Made by a program: the position numbers and the translations under genes. DNA of 5,240 nucleotides, taken from NCBI GenBank assembly GCA_003646935.1, contig QMLW01000185.1, positions 1 through 5,240 of the forward strand, given 5' to 3'. The notes under the pieces were generated by a model. The model did not search any database. It was not told the DNA's origin and saw nothing but the letters and a program-made list of their open reading frames with translations. Below, one piece after another: positions 1 to 5,240 of the stretch. Every line of letters begins with the position of its first letter. Positions within the stretch are counted from its first letter, which is position 1. This DNA comes from Deltaproteobacteria bacterium (GTDB lineage Bacteria > Desulfobacterota > DSM-4660 > Desulfatiglandales > B25-G16).

Positions 1-303
1 ACTCAAGGCTCAAACCTCAATGCTCAACACTCTGACTGCATTGCCGGGGTTCTCGCCTTTAAGAAGGAGTTGTTTGAAGAAGCTGAAGGCACAGAGGAAT
101 TCAAGGCTTTTGCAAAAGCATTGGGCGCAAGACCTCTAGCCTCTGACCTGGAAAGACTTGCCAAAAGAGAGGAAAGGCAAAGAAAGAAATCAAAGAGCAA
201 GCACAAAGTAAAATCCCTCGATGAATGGAAGCCAGATACGGCAAAGCATGCGGCAATGGGCTTTTTCAGAAATACTGGAACCTGTAGGAAGTTAGGGACG
301 TGA
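1..303 (+). CDS. 3' part of an unrecognised, lysine-rich ORF open at the left edge
   Basis: The frame is open from base 1 to a TGA at 301-303, about 100 codons. I do not recognise the product. The middle reads as a charged helix (FEEAEGTEEFKAFAKAL), followed by a basic K/R/E stretch (KREERQRKKSKSKHK) and a tail (SLDEWKPDTAKHAAMGFF) with no known motif. The only internal start of note is TTG at 70, but the purine-rich AAGGAG lies directly against it with no spacer, so it is a poor start; the true start is more likely left of the window. The first 12 codons coincide with a period-7 repeat, which argues that at least this part may be non-genic or a degraded gene end. It could equally be a pseudogene tail. 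No partner gene is visible on this side. Confidence 0.35.
   Translation, partial: TQGSNLNAQHSDCIAGVLAFKKELFEEAEGTEEFKAFAKALGARPLASDLERLAKREERQRKKSKSKHKVKSLDEWKPDTAKHAAMGFFRNTGTCRKLGT
2..36. repeat. Degenerate period-7 tandem repeat, consensus CTCAANN
   Basis: Five consecutive 7-bp units start at 2, 9, 16, 23 and 30. The first four all begin CTCAA and differ only in their last two bases; the fifth (CTCTGAC) is weaker. It begins with ACTCAAGGC at 1-9, which recurs exactly at 4074-4082, and its CTCAAGGC core also occurs at 1971-1978. This resembles the heptanucleotide tandem repeats known from bacterial intergenic regions (for example the STRR families of cyanobacteria). The tract may extend left of the window. 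Confidence 0.6.
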
Positions 304-534
304 AGTTCGGAAGGAAAGCGGGACGTTATGTTTTTAAGTTTATAGGCAGGATATTGACGGGTCTGATCGCAGAAGGAACATTCGTTGGTTGAATGAAAGT
401 GCAGCGAGGAGAAGGAGGAGTGGAAATCTACAGATAATTCTATGAACGCTGTTAGCGATCCTATGAGTAAGACAAAACTTATGTCCCTGTTGAAGAAAGA
501 TGAGGGATAGACGCTTGAGATATAAGGAACCGGC
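304..534. other. 231-bp stretch without a supportable gene
   Basis: Only short open frames are present. One is a 30-codon ORF from GTG 300 to 392 whose start overlaps the preceding stop (GTGA). Another is a 22-codon ORF from ATG 442 to a TAG at 508-510 whose end reads SKTKLMSLLKKDEG. A third, through 340-442, is arginine-rich. None has a convincing ribosome binding site or a recognisable motif. A long minus-strand frame crosses here, but it is low-complexity and antisense to the real downstream gene. I see no clear promoter, terminator or RNA gene. The end of the stretch supplies the ribosome binding site of the next gene. Confidence 0.5.
524..528 (+). promoter_or_regulatory. Ribosome binding site fixing the start at 535
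   Basis: AAGGA lies 6 nt upstream of ATG 535, a normal spacing, and supports that start over any internal methionine. Confidence 0.6.
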
Positions 535-1887
535 ATGAAAAAGCAGAAGCTGAAAGAAAGTGAAACTGTTGAGTTGAAAAAAAGCCTTTCAGAGCTTAAA
601 CAAGGGCTGGTTTCCATTGCGGCAATCTTAAACAAACACCATGCCGGAACCCTGTGGTTCGGGGTGCGAAACGATGGCATCATCGTTGGTATTGACGCTG
701 GCGAAAAAACCTTACGCGATCTGTCGCAATCAATCGCAGCCCATATTGAGCCCAAAATCTTTCCCCACATTACATTAGAATCGCTGCAAGGCAAGACATG
801 CATCAAGGTTGCTTTTAAAGGGAAGGATACTCCTTATTTTGCCTATGGTAAAGCATACATCCGTGTGGCTGATGAAGACCGCCAGCTCAGCGCCAGTGAA
901 TTGAAGCAGATCATCCTGGACAAGGCCCGCGACACACTTAATTGGGACAGCGAATCCTCCGACCTGGCACTTGAAAAGCTTGATCAAGCCAAGCTAAAAC
1001 ACTTTGTAAAAATCGCCGGTCTGGCATGGAGCAGCCCGGTTGATGTACTGGAAAAACTGGGTGTGCTGAAAAACGGCCAACTGCTTAATGCTGCCGCCCT
1101 TTTTTTCGCCAGGGCGCCTTCTTTGCAATTGCGTTGCGCCGTCTTCGGCGGTACTACCAGCGCCGCTATTCTTGATCGTCATGACTTTGAAGGCGGCATT
1201 TTGGAGCTTATCGAAGAGGCGCAGAAATACATCCTGAAAAATATCCACATCGGCATGAAGGTGAAAGGTCTTTACAGGGAAGATATGCCCGAGATTTCCG
1301 TAGAGGCCATGCGCGAAGCCATCATCAACGCCTTTTGCCACCGCGACTATCGCGATCCGGATTATGTGAGGGTGGCAGTGTTCAAGGACCGCGTGGAGAT
1401 CAGAAATCCCGGCGGCCTTTACGGTGGCCTGACCATTGAAGACCTCCGCAAGGGCAATGTCTCCAAACGCCGCAACCCCCTGGTGGCCGAACTCCTGCGT
1501 CGTATCCATATGGTGGAGGCCTGGGGACGGGGGATACCGCTTATCCTGGAAAAGGAGCCGGGAGTGGAATTCAGGGAGGTGGCCAAACTGTTCATCACCA
1601 GTTTTTATCGTCCTTCATTTAGGGAAATCATGGGGAAAAAGGGCGCAACTACTAAAGAAAAAAGAATGCCCGCCGAAGAAACCCCTAAGAAACCCCAAAG
1701 AAACCCCAAAGAAGTCATCCTTTCTATTCTGAAGGAACAACCTTCCATCAGTATCCGAGAATTGGCGGTTCAATCTGAGATGAGTATTCATAGTGCGCAG
1801 CATCACATCAATAAACTTAAAGAGGCAGGCAAGATTCGGCATGTGGGGTCAACCAAAGCGGGGCGTTGGGAAGTTATTGTTGAATGA
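535..1887 (+). CDS. Schlafen/AlbA_2 - GHKL ATPase - winged-helix transcriptional regulator (COG2865 type), complete
   Basis: The 450-residue product has the full three-part layout of COG2865 proteins. Residues about 6-125 are an AlbA_2 (Schlafen-type) nucleic-acid-binding domain, with ESETVELKKS and the core GTLWFGVRNDG..VGID. Residues about 255-362 are the divergent GHKL-type ATP-binding domain: N-box REAIINAFCHRDY (260-272), EIRNPGGLYGGLT (288-300), KRRNPLVAELL (311-321) and EAWGRGIPLI (328-337). Residues about 392-450 are a winged helix-turn-helix with a typical ending, GKIRHVGSTKAGRWEVI. Family members are annotated as ATP-dependent transcriptional regulators and often sit in accessory or defence-rich regions; the ligand and targets are mostly unknown. 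ATG 535 is chosen because AAGGA lies 6 nt upstream and the AlbA_2 domain starts straight after. The linker (about 365-391) is encoded by an 11-bp tandem repeat whose unit is not a multiple of three. The gene is cytoplasmic by sequence: no signal peptide or membrane segment. No clear operon partner is visible. Confidence 0.9.
   Translation: MKKQKLKESETVELKKSLSELKQGLVSIAAILNKHHAGTLWFGVRNDGIIVGIDAGEKTLRDLSQSIAAHIEPKIFPHITLESLQGKTCIKVAFKGKDTPYFAYGKAYIRVADEDRQLSASELKQIILDKARDTLNWDSESSDLALEKLDQAKLKHFVKIAGLAWSSPVDVLEKLGVLKNGQLLNAAALFFARAPSLQLRCAVFGGTTSAAILDRHDFEGGILELIEEAQKYILKNIHIGMKVKGLYREDMPEISVEAMREAIINAFCHRDYRDPDYVRVAVFKDRVEIRNPGGLYGGLTIEDLRKGNVSKRRNPLVAELLRRIHMVEAWGRGIPLILEKEPGVEFREVAKLFITSFYRPSFREIMGKKGATTKEKRMPAEETPKKPQRNPKEVILSILKEQPSISIRELAVQSEMSIHSAQHHINKLKEAGKIRHVGSTKAGRWEVIVE
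1679..1711 (+). repeat. Three tandem 11-bp repeats inside the regulator gene
   Basis: Units at 1679-1689, 1690-1700 and 1701-1711 read AAACCCCWAAG; the last two are identical and the first has one change. Three units total 33 bp, so the frame is kept and the linker reads as variations of TPK/KPQ/NPK. Because 11 is not a multiple of 3, gain or loss of one unit would shift the frame. I read a gained unit as ending at the TGA at 1730-1732 and a lost unit as ending at the TGA at 1776-1778, both before the winged helix is complete. From memory, proline/threonine/lysine-rich repeat linkers at this position are common in the family. Confidence 0.85.
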
Positions 1888-1908
1888 GTCAGGGGAGAAA
1901 TTGTAAGC

Positions 1909-1962
1909 ATGAAGGATGAAAGGAAAAGTAAATTCCGGGACGTTGTTGATTTTGTTGAATAA
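1909..1962 (+). pseudogene. 17-codon ORF ending VVDFVE, probable remnant of a small gene
   Basis: ATG 1909 to TAA 1960-1962 encodes MKDERKSKFRDVVDFVE, with a purine-rich GGGGAG about 11 nt upstream. The frame continues past the TAA as LKTSRQ and then a second stop (TAA, 1981-1983). Read with a tyrosine at the first stop, FVEYLKTSRQ resembles the C-terminal end of small DUF2281-type antitoxin tails (consensus like FVEFLK), but the piece is too short to assign. The same tail, with the same internal TAA, recurs at the end of the DUF4926-like ORF at 3973. It lies 21 bp after the regulator stop and in the same frame. It may be a real micropeptide, but a relic is more likely. Confidence 0.35.
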
Positions 1963-1983
1963 CTGAAAACCTCAAGGCAATAA
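1941..1983 (+). repeat. 43-bp tail repeat, copy 1 (pairs with 4053-4095)
   Basis: Aligns without gaps to 4053-4095 with 36 of 43 bases identical by hand count. Both copies read VVD(F/Y)VE, TAA, LK(T/A)SRQ, stop, and both contain the CTCAAGGC or TCAAGGC motif shared with the left edge of the window. Confidence 0.7.
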
Positions 1984-1992
1984 AAGGGAAAG

Positions 1993-2021
1993 TGGGGATC
2001 CTCTCTATCCCCATTATAGAG
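1993..2021 (+). promoter_or_regulatory. Two overlapping, mutually exclusive hairpins upstream of the AbrB-like gene
   Basis: Stem A pairs TGGGGAT (1993-1999) with ATCCCCA (2007-2013) around a 7-nt loop. Stem B pairs CTCTAT (2003-2008) with ATAGAG (2016-2021), also around a 7-nt loop. They share bases 2003-2013, so only one can form at a time. Neither is followed by a U-run, so this is not a standard intrinsic terminator of the upstream gene. It lies 53 bp before ATG 2074 and could be part of its leader or an operator. A nearby GTTAC (2029-2033) / GTAAC (2047-2051) inverted pair is weaker. Function is not shown by the sequence. Confidence 0.35.
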
Positions 2022-2060
2022 TACCTAAGTTACCATCCATGCGTTTGTAACCTTTAAAGA

Positions 2061-2066
2061 AAGGAG
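2061..2066 (+). promoter_or_regulatory. Strong ribosome binding site of the AbrB-like gene
   Basis: AAGGAG lies 7 nt upstream of ATG 2074, close to the ideal spacing. This is the strongest translation signal in the left half of the window and fixes the start. Confidence 0.8.
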
Positions 2067-2073
2067 CTACGCC

Positions 2074-2397
2074 ATGAAAGAAGAATACAAAAAGCTGGTT
2101 GAGATGGTTAAGAAAAACGTGCCTGATAAAGAAATCATGGAGAAGCTGGGCGTCCAGAGTAAGGCTGCCCTGAAGAAGATGTACTACGATGCATTAGTGG
2201 AGGCTGGGAAGATCAAGGATATCCTCACAGAGAAAGAGGTCAAGAAAAAAACGGCTAAAGAAGGAACGCTCAGGATCGGCAAGAGAGGAACGATGACTCT
2301 CAGCAAGGCACTGCTTGTAGACACGCTTGGCTTCAAAGAAGGGGATAAGTTCACCGTGTCAAAAAGCAAGGTTGGCATCATCCTCAGAAAAGAATAA
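2074..2397 (+). CDS. Small HTH + AbrB-like (SpoVT/MazE-type) DNA-binding regulator
   Basis: The 107-residue product is small and basic. Residues about 5-48 look like a helix-turn-helix (DKEIMEKLGVQSKAALKKM), with helices separated by a glycine turn. After a lysine/glutamate linker (50-64), residues about 65-107 match the swapped-hairpin AbrB fold: LRIGKRGTMTLSKAL, LGFKEGDKFTV and a closing GIILRKE, parallel to the usual IGKRGxITLPK..LGLKxGD pattern. AbrB-fold proteins act as dimeric DNA-binding regulators, including transition-state regulators and the DNA-binding halves of MazE/VapB antitoxins. The start is fixed by AAGGAG 7 nt upstream. No toxin-sized ORF follows; the next gene, 66 bp downstream on the same strand, is a membrane protein, so a regulator role fits better than a classical antitoxin. 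The HTH call is less certain than the AbrB half. Confidence 0.8.
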   Translation: MKEEYKKLVEMVKKNVPDKEIMEKLGVQSKAALKKMYYDALVEAGKIKDILTEKEVKKKTAKEGTLRIGKRGTMTLSKALLVDTLGFKEGDKFTVSKSKVGIILRKE

Positions 2398-2419
2398 AGG
2401 GGGTATGTGCCCAGAGATA
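2396..2419 (+). repeat. Imperfect direct repeat, left copy, starting at the AbrB-like gene stop
   Basis: Shares AAAGGGG, TAT and GTGCCCAGA with the copy at 3774-3796. The differences are one extra G, a missing CC and an inserted GA. Both copies begin in the stop codon of the preceding gene, and together they bracket the 2464-3774 gene. Confidence 0.5.
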
Positions 2420-2463
2420 ATAGGGTGTGGAATGGAGACCATCATCAGCGAGGATGGTGAACT

Positions 2464-3774
2464 ATGGACTGGTGGTTGACCTGGCATATGCTACAGGGCG
2501 TGGTGGCGTTTGGAGTGATGGTGCTGACGGCAGCCAGTATTCTCGTCGCGTGGAGGCTGCGGGGAATCTTACACTGGAAGCGCTCCCTCAGTGACGAGCT
2601 GAAAGGCCTGGATAAGGAGGCAGAAGCAGCCGGTGAGCGCAAGGAGCAGGCACTTACGGTAGTGCGGGAACGCTGTCAGAGGGTATGGCATGCTACCTCT
2701 CCTGAGCTGAAGGAATTGGCAGATATCTCTGTGTATGTGCATTCCATTGCCGCCTGTTATTATCCCGGGTTGGAAAAGCCTGAATTGCGTATCACCATCG
2801 GGCGTTTCCTCAAATCAGCTCATGATTCTGTGGATCGGCTGGAACTGATTTTGCGCCGGCCTGGATTTCAGAGATTGCGGGGAGTTCGCATTCGCCACAT
2901 TCGCCACTCCTATGAATGGTACGACCGGGTGAGTCAGTACCGGATTGTACGATGGGTGAGGCGCTACCGGAAGCTCGTCACGAGAATCTTTCGGTTGCGC
3001 CTGGTACTCTTACCCGATCCTTTTTCCTGGCTGGCCTACCTTTCCAATAGGTTAACGATGCTAACCCTCACCCGATGCCTTCTGGTTGATGTCTATCTCT
3101 TTGTGGGAAGGCTGGCTATTCAGGCATATAACGAGGAGGGGAAAGAGGAACCCATTCCGTCCGAGTTGGGTGAATTGCAAAAGACCCTGGAAGATCTTGA
3201 CTCGCTGGAACCTTCAGCGCCCCATGTCACCGATACCCAGATCATGGAGATCCGCAACCGCTTAGTGGGTTTTCCATCCATGCTTATCTCCAGCCCCGGG
3301 CTGGAGGACTGGAAACAGGCGGTGGGGCACGCAGCGAACGTCATTGCCGGGAAATATTTCCCCGACGCGGAGCGCCCGCTGGAAGAGGCTGCCCTTGGGC
3401 CGCTTCTGACACGAAGCCAAATCTGGATCAAATCCCTGTGCAAGACCGAAAGAATACCTGTGGTGAAACAATTTCACAGGATACAGATACAATCACTGTA
3501 CCGCGTGAGATCCCTCACCGATATGTGGCTGCCCAAGCAGGTGCGAATCTTCGCGAAAAAAACCTGGGATATGTATCGCTGGATGAAATGGCCGCTCATG
3601 GTCTATCGAGGGGTAAAGAGATACTCATCGGTTGGAATTGCCATGGATGTGGGCTGGGTGGTGTCCAAAAGGGCGTTTACCAACTTCATCTGTCGCTATA
3701 CCTTTGATATGGCCTGCCAAGAGTTGGAGATGATCTATAGCCAGTCCCGAGCCAAGCAGGCGGGCCGGTTTTGA
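2464..3774 (+). CDS. Membrane-anchored protein of unknown function with two internal repeats
   Basis: The 436-residue product starts with a hydrophobic segment (about 11-30, ending SILVAW) followed at once by RLRGILHWKR. This predicts a single N-terminal membrane anchor with the rest in the cytoplasm. Residues 41-75 are highly charged and probably coiled coil. The rest is two copies of one unit, about 85-226 and 284-428, offset by 199 residues: IAACYYPGLEKP aligns with IAGKYFPDAERP, and RLAIQAYNEE with DMACQELEMI. Each unit is rich in arginine and aromatic residues and has a moderately hydrophobic helix near its end. From memory it resembles the N-terminal membrane region of some DUF697/P-loop-GTPase-associated proteins, but no Walker A or other GTPase motif is present, so I name no function. 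ATG 2464 has GAGG 10 nt upstream (2450-2453), a modest site. A 15-codon ORF (2432-2479) overlaps the start. The gene follows the AbrB-like regulator by 66 bp and could be co-transcribed with it. Confidence 0.75.
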   Translation: MDWWLTWHMLQGVVAFGVMVLTAASILVAWRLRGILHWKRSLSDELKGLDKEAEAAGERKEQALTVVRERCQRVWHATSPELKELADISVYVHSIAACYYPGLEKPELRITIGRFLKSAHDSVDRLELILRRPGFQRLRGVRIRHIRHSYEWYDRVSQYRIVRWVRRYRKLVTRIFRLRLVLLPDPFSWLAYLSNRLTMLTLTRCLLVDVYLFVGRLAIQAYNEEGKEEPIPSELGELQKTLEDLDSLEPSAPHVTDTQIMEIRNRLVGFPSMLISSPGLEDWKQAVGHAANVIAGKYFPDAERPLEEAALGPLLTRSQIWIKSLCKTERIPVVKQFHRIQIQSLYRVRSLTDMWLPKQVRIFAKKTWDMYRWMKWPLMVYRGVKRYSSVGIAMDVGWVVSKRAFTNFICRYTFDMACQELEMIYSQSRAKQAGRF

Positions 3775-3796
3775 AAGGGGTATCCGTGCCCAGATA
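3774..3796 (+). repeat. Imperfect direct repeat, right copy, starting at the membrane-protein stop
   Basis: Partner of 2396-2419, with the core GTGCCCAGA at 3786-3794. It lies at the junction where DUF6883-like coding similarity begins, which makes it a candidate recombination or insertion boundary. Confidence 0.5.
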
Positions 3797-3817
3797 TTGC
3801 CGGTCGAGGCTGAACTA

Positions 3818-3970
3818 ATGCGCAAAACCGCTTATGGCGATCTTTTCAGAATACGAGGCAATCTGCTGGGTCCAAATCGTGTTTCCCTCAGGGTAATCAC
3901 TGTTTGGATGGCGGAGTATGCCTCAAGGGAAACAAAGTTTATTACTCTGTTTCCTGACAAGGATGAATAA
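3818..3970 (+). pseudogene. 5'-truncated DUF6883-like gene remnant
   Basis: ATG 3818 to TAA 3968-3970 encodes 50 residues, preceded by GAGG (3806-3809) at 8 nt. The frame is open further upstream to about 3734, into the end of the membrane-protein gene. The sequence matches the C-terminal half of DUF6883 proteins as I remember them: TAYGDLFRIRG (a T.YG..Y.V.G strand), GPN, then LRVITVWMAE and TKFITLFPDK (the VRTVW...VTLYP signature). Full members are roughly twice as long, so the N-terminal half is missing. In-frame codons upstream (AQILPVEAEL) may also belong to the family, placing the break near 3785. The stop is 2 bp before the next ATG, the tight spacing of a two-gene operon. Family assignment is from recall; truncation is inferred from length. 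Confidence 0.5.
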
Positions 3971-3972
3971 CC

Positions 3973-4074
3973 ATGACATATAAGCTTTTTACACGGGTAT
4001 CGCTGGCAGAGAATATTCCTGAGTACGGGCTTCATAAAGGCGATCTGGCCACCGTTGTTGACTATGTTGAATAA
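3973..4074 (+). pseudogene. 3'-truncated DUF4926-like gene remnant
   Basis: ATG 3973 to TAA 4072-4074 encodes 33 residues. The sequence has the DUF4926 N-terminal pattern: LFTRVSLAENIPEYGL then KGDLATVVDYVE, compare (V)AL..D(I/L)PE.GL..GD(V/I)(A/G)TVV in the family. Members usually run 60-80 residues and end in an EVEF or LEVFNA strand, which is absent. It begins 2 bp after the DUF6883-like stop, and I recall these two families as frequent neighbours, so the pair looks like a decayed small module. No separate ribosome binding site is visible; translation would depend on coupling. The frame continues past the TAA as LKASRQ and a TGA at 4093-4095. The break falls at the dispersed CTCAAGGC repeat. 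Confidence 0.55.
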
Positions 4075-4095
4075 CTCAAGGCATCAAGGCAATGA
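4053..4095 (+). repeat. 43-bp tail repeat, copy 2 (pairs with 1941-1983)
   Basis: Ungapped match to 1941-1983, 36 of 43 identical. It includes AACTCAAGGC (4073-4082), a second TCAAGGC (4084-4090) and runs into a triple AATG repeat (4091-4102). Confidence 0.7.
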
Positions 4096-4122
4096 ATGAA
4101 TGTCTTTGTCGGCGTCCATGAT

Positions 4123-4275
4123 AAGGAAGCGGATAAGGGGAGAAACAGAGAAGGAGGGAAACGTGGAAAGGAAAGAAAGGGAGACGGGGAGAAACGGAGA
4201 TGGGGGGAAGCAGGGAGAGGAAAGAAGCGGGGGAATAGGTAAAAGAAAGGCGAGAGGAACAAGGCAGGAAGAAGC
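4123..4275 (+). repeat. 153-bp polypurine tract
   Basis: By hand count only 16 of 153 bases are pyrimidines on the + strand, scattered singly. It contains G-runs at 4137-4140, 4156-4158, 4179-4181, 4186-4189, 4202-4207, 4213-4215 and 4229-4233, enough for G-quadruplex formation in DNA or RNA. A near-copy of GGGGAGAAACRGAG occurs at 4137-4150 and 4186-4199, exactly 49 bp (7 x 7) apart, hinting that the tract grew from a period-7 array. The 63-codon ORF across it (4100-4291) is only K/R/E/G low complexity and I do not call it a gene. Confidence 0.7.
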
Positions 4276-4334
4276 TAATAGCGCAAGGTAATCGGATCTC
4301 ATTGGGCAAAGTCGAATCGTAAGCTTCTCTTCCT

Positions 4335-4351
4335 ATATGCGCCGAGCATAT
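4335..4351. other. Short perfect palindrome, 6-bp arms
   Basis: ATATGC (4335-4340) and GCATAT (4346-4351) flank GCCGA. It has no U-run, so it is not a standard terminator. It could be a protein-binding site or chance. Confidence 0.3.
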
Positions 4352-4353
4352 TC

Positions 4354-4459
4354 CTATTCCAGATAAACCACTTCCTTGGCAAAAGAACATTATAGTTGCA
4401 CCTCACTCTACTGCCAGCCGACCTTTAAGCTGATTTTGGACAATCAAAGTACCGCAATG
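4354..4459 (-). pseudogene. Possible relic of a histidine-kinase C-terminus
   Basis: On the minus strand, 4459-4403 reads LIVQNQLKGRLAVE then a TGA, followed in the same frame by GATIMF. After a frame change comes SFAKEVVYLE and a TAG at 4356-4354. This order recalls the end of HATPase domains of sensor kinases (L(V/I)..QL.G.(L/I).(V/L)E..G(T)..F.F..P). With a stop and a frameshift in about 35 codons it cannot be functional. It is short and the similarity is by eye, so it may be chance. Confidence 0.2.
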
Positions 4460-4463
4460 AAAA

Positions 4464-4505
4464 GTGATACTTGACACGTTACAAGTTACATATTACAATG
4501 CTCAA
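4464..4505. repeat. Degenerate period-7 tandem repeat upstream of higBA
   Basis: Six 7-bp units start at 4464, 4471, 4478, 4485, 4492 and 4499. The central three are GTTACAA, GTTACAT and ATTACAA; outer units drift, and the last (TGCTCAA) shares CTCAA with the left-edge array. The tract includes the promoter hexamers. Confidence 0.6.
4471..4499 (+). promoter_or_regulatory. Predicted sigma-70 promoter of higBA
   Basis: A perfect -35 TTGACA (4471-4476) is separated by 17 bp from a 5-of-6 -10 TACAAT (4494-4499). Transcription would start near 4506, giving a leader of about 20 nt before ATG 4527. The repeated TTACAA/T units between and over the hexamers are plausible contacts for autorepression by HigA, which is usual in the family but not shown here. 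Confidence 0.7.
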
Positions 4506-4526
4506 TAGGAAAAATGAGAATAGTGC

Positions 4527-4805
4527 ATGATCAAGTCCTTCAAGCATAAAGGTTTAGAAAAATTCTTCCATAATGATGACCGAAGCCATATAAACCCAAA
4601 CCACGCATCGAAACTTTCGAGAATTTTAGACCGCTTAGATGCATCTATAGGACCTCAGGATATGAAGTTACCTGGTTATCGATTGCATTCTCTTTCTGGT
4701 AAGGAAAAGGGAACGTGGGCAGTATGGGTTAGCGGTAATTGGCGAGTCACGTTTCAGTTTGATGGACCTGATGCCGTGGCCGTTGATTGTCGAGATTATC
4801 ATTAA
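4527..4805 (+). CDS. higB: HigB toxin, RelE-superfamily ribosome-dependent mRNA interferase
   Basis: The 92-residue product has the typical HigB length and sequence throughout: start MIKSFKHKGLEKFF, centre LPGYRLHSLSGKEKGTW, then AVWVSGNWRVTFQF and the C-terminal CRDYH. The residues known as important in Proteus HigB, His54, Asp90, Tyr91 and His92, are all present at the same numbers here, so the toxin should be active. HigB cuts mRNA on the ribosome and slows growth when HigA is lost. ATG 4527 matches the usual family N-terminus; the ribosome binding site is weak (GAGAA at 4516-4520 or AGGAAA at 4508-4513), in contrast to the strong one of higA, which would favour antitoxin excess. It is the first gene of a two-gene operon, in the toxin-first order characteristic of higBA. 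Confidence 0.93.
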   Translation: MIKSFKHKGLEKFFHNDDRSHINPNHASKLSRILDRLDASIGPQDMKLPGYRLHSLSGKEKGTWAVWVSGNWRVTFQFDGPDAVAVDCRDYH

Positions 4806-5240
4806 CTATAGGAGGGCGTTCAATGACTGACCTCAGAAAACCTACCCATCCTGGAGAAGTGTTGCGAGAGGATGTGATGAAACCTCTGGGTTTAACGGTA
4901 ACTGAAGCGGCGAAACGCTTAGGAGTCACCAGAAAGACCTTGTCAGCATTGCTTAATTGCAGGGCATCAATGAGCCCGGAAATGGCAGTCAGGTTAAGCA
5001 AAGCAACAAAGACATCCCCTGAAAGCTGGTTATACATGCAGGCAAAATTAGACCTGTGGATCGCTGAACAAAAACTTCCCAAGGTTGAAGAGCTTGGAGA
5101 GGTTGCTATAGTTTAATGCCCTTCAACTCTATTCTCGAATTCTATCTATAGGCCATGTTAAAACGAAATCAGGAACTCATTGATCAGTTTAACCGCGCTG
5201 AACAACGCTGGCATCAGCTCCAGCGCCGAAAGTTAAAGCG

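Overview
The window looks like an accessory, repeat-rich stretch of a bacterial chromosome. Near-balanced base composition, a COG2865-type regulator, an AbrB-like regulator, a HigBA module and degenerate heptanucleotide intergenic repeats together suggest an environmental Desulfobacterota-like (deltaproteobacterial) or similar genome. That assignment is an impression from gene content, not a computed result. Every complete gene lies on the + strand.

Layout. Positions 1-303 carry the 3' part of an unrecognised ORF that runs in from the left edge; its first bases form a period-7 repeat. Positions 304-534 hold no supportable gene. Positions 535-1887 encode a 450-residue Schlafen/AlbA_2 + GHKL-type ATPase + winged-helix regulator, with three 11-bp tandem repeats in the linker before the winged helix. 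A short intergenic stretch (1888-2073) holds a 17-codon ORF remnant and two mutually exclusive hairpins. Next come a 107-residue HTH + AbrB-like regulator (2074-2397) and a 436-residue membrane-anchored protein made of two copies of one unit (2464-3774). That gene is bracketed by an imperfect direct repeat. Immediately after it lie a 5'-truncated DUF6883-like ORF and a 3'-truncated DUF4926-like ORF (3818-4074), apparently the remains of a two-gene module. Positions 4075-4526 hold no complete gene: a dispersed CTCAAGGC repeat, a 153-bp purine tract, a small palindrome, a possible minus-strand histidine-kinase relic, and a heptad tract that contains a near-consensus promoter. That promoter drives a complete toxin-first higB-higA operon (4527-5116). 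A further ORF starts at 5155 and leaves the window.

How it fits together. HigBA is the clearest functional unit: an mRNA-cleaving toxin and its HTH antitoxin, transcribed from a promoter at the end of a repeat. The AbrB-like regulator and the duplicated membrane protein are co-directional, 66 bp apart, and may be a two-gene unit of unknown role; this is the best candidate here for an undescribed system, but the evidence is context only. The rest is a graveyard of small-module remnants and repeats. The most curious of these is a pair of homologous 43-bp tails whose differences look protein-coding even downstream of a shared in-frame TAA.
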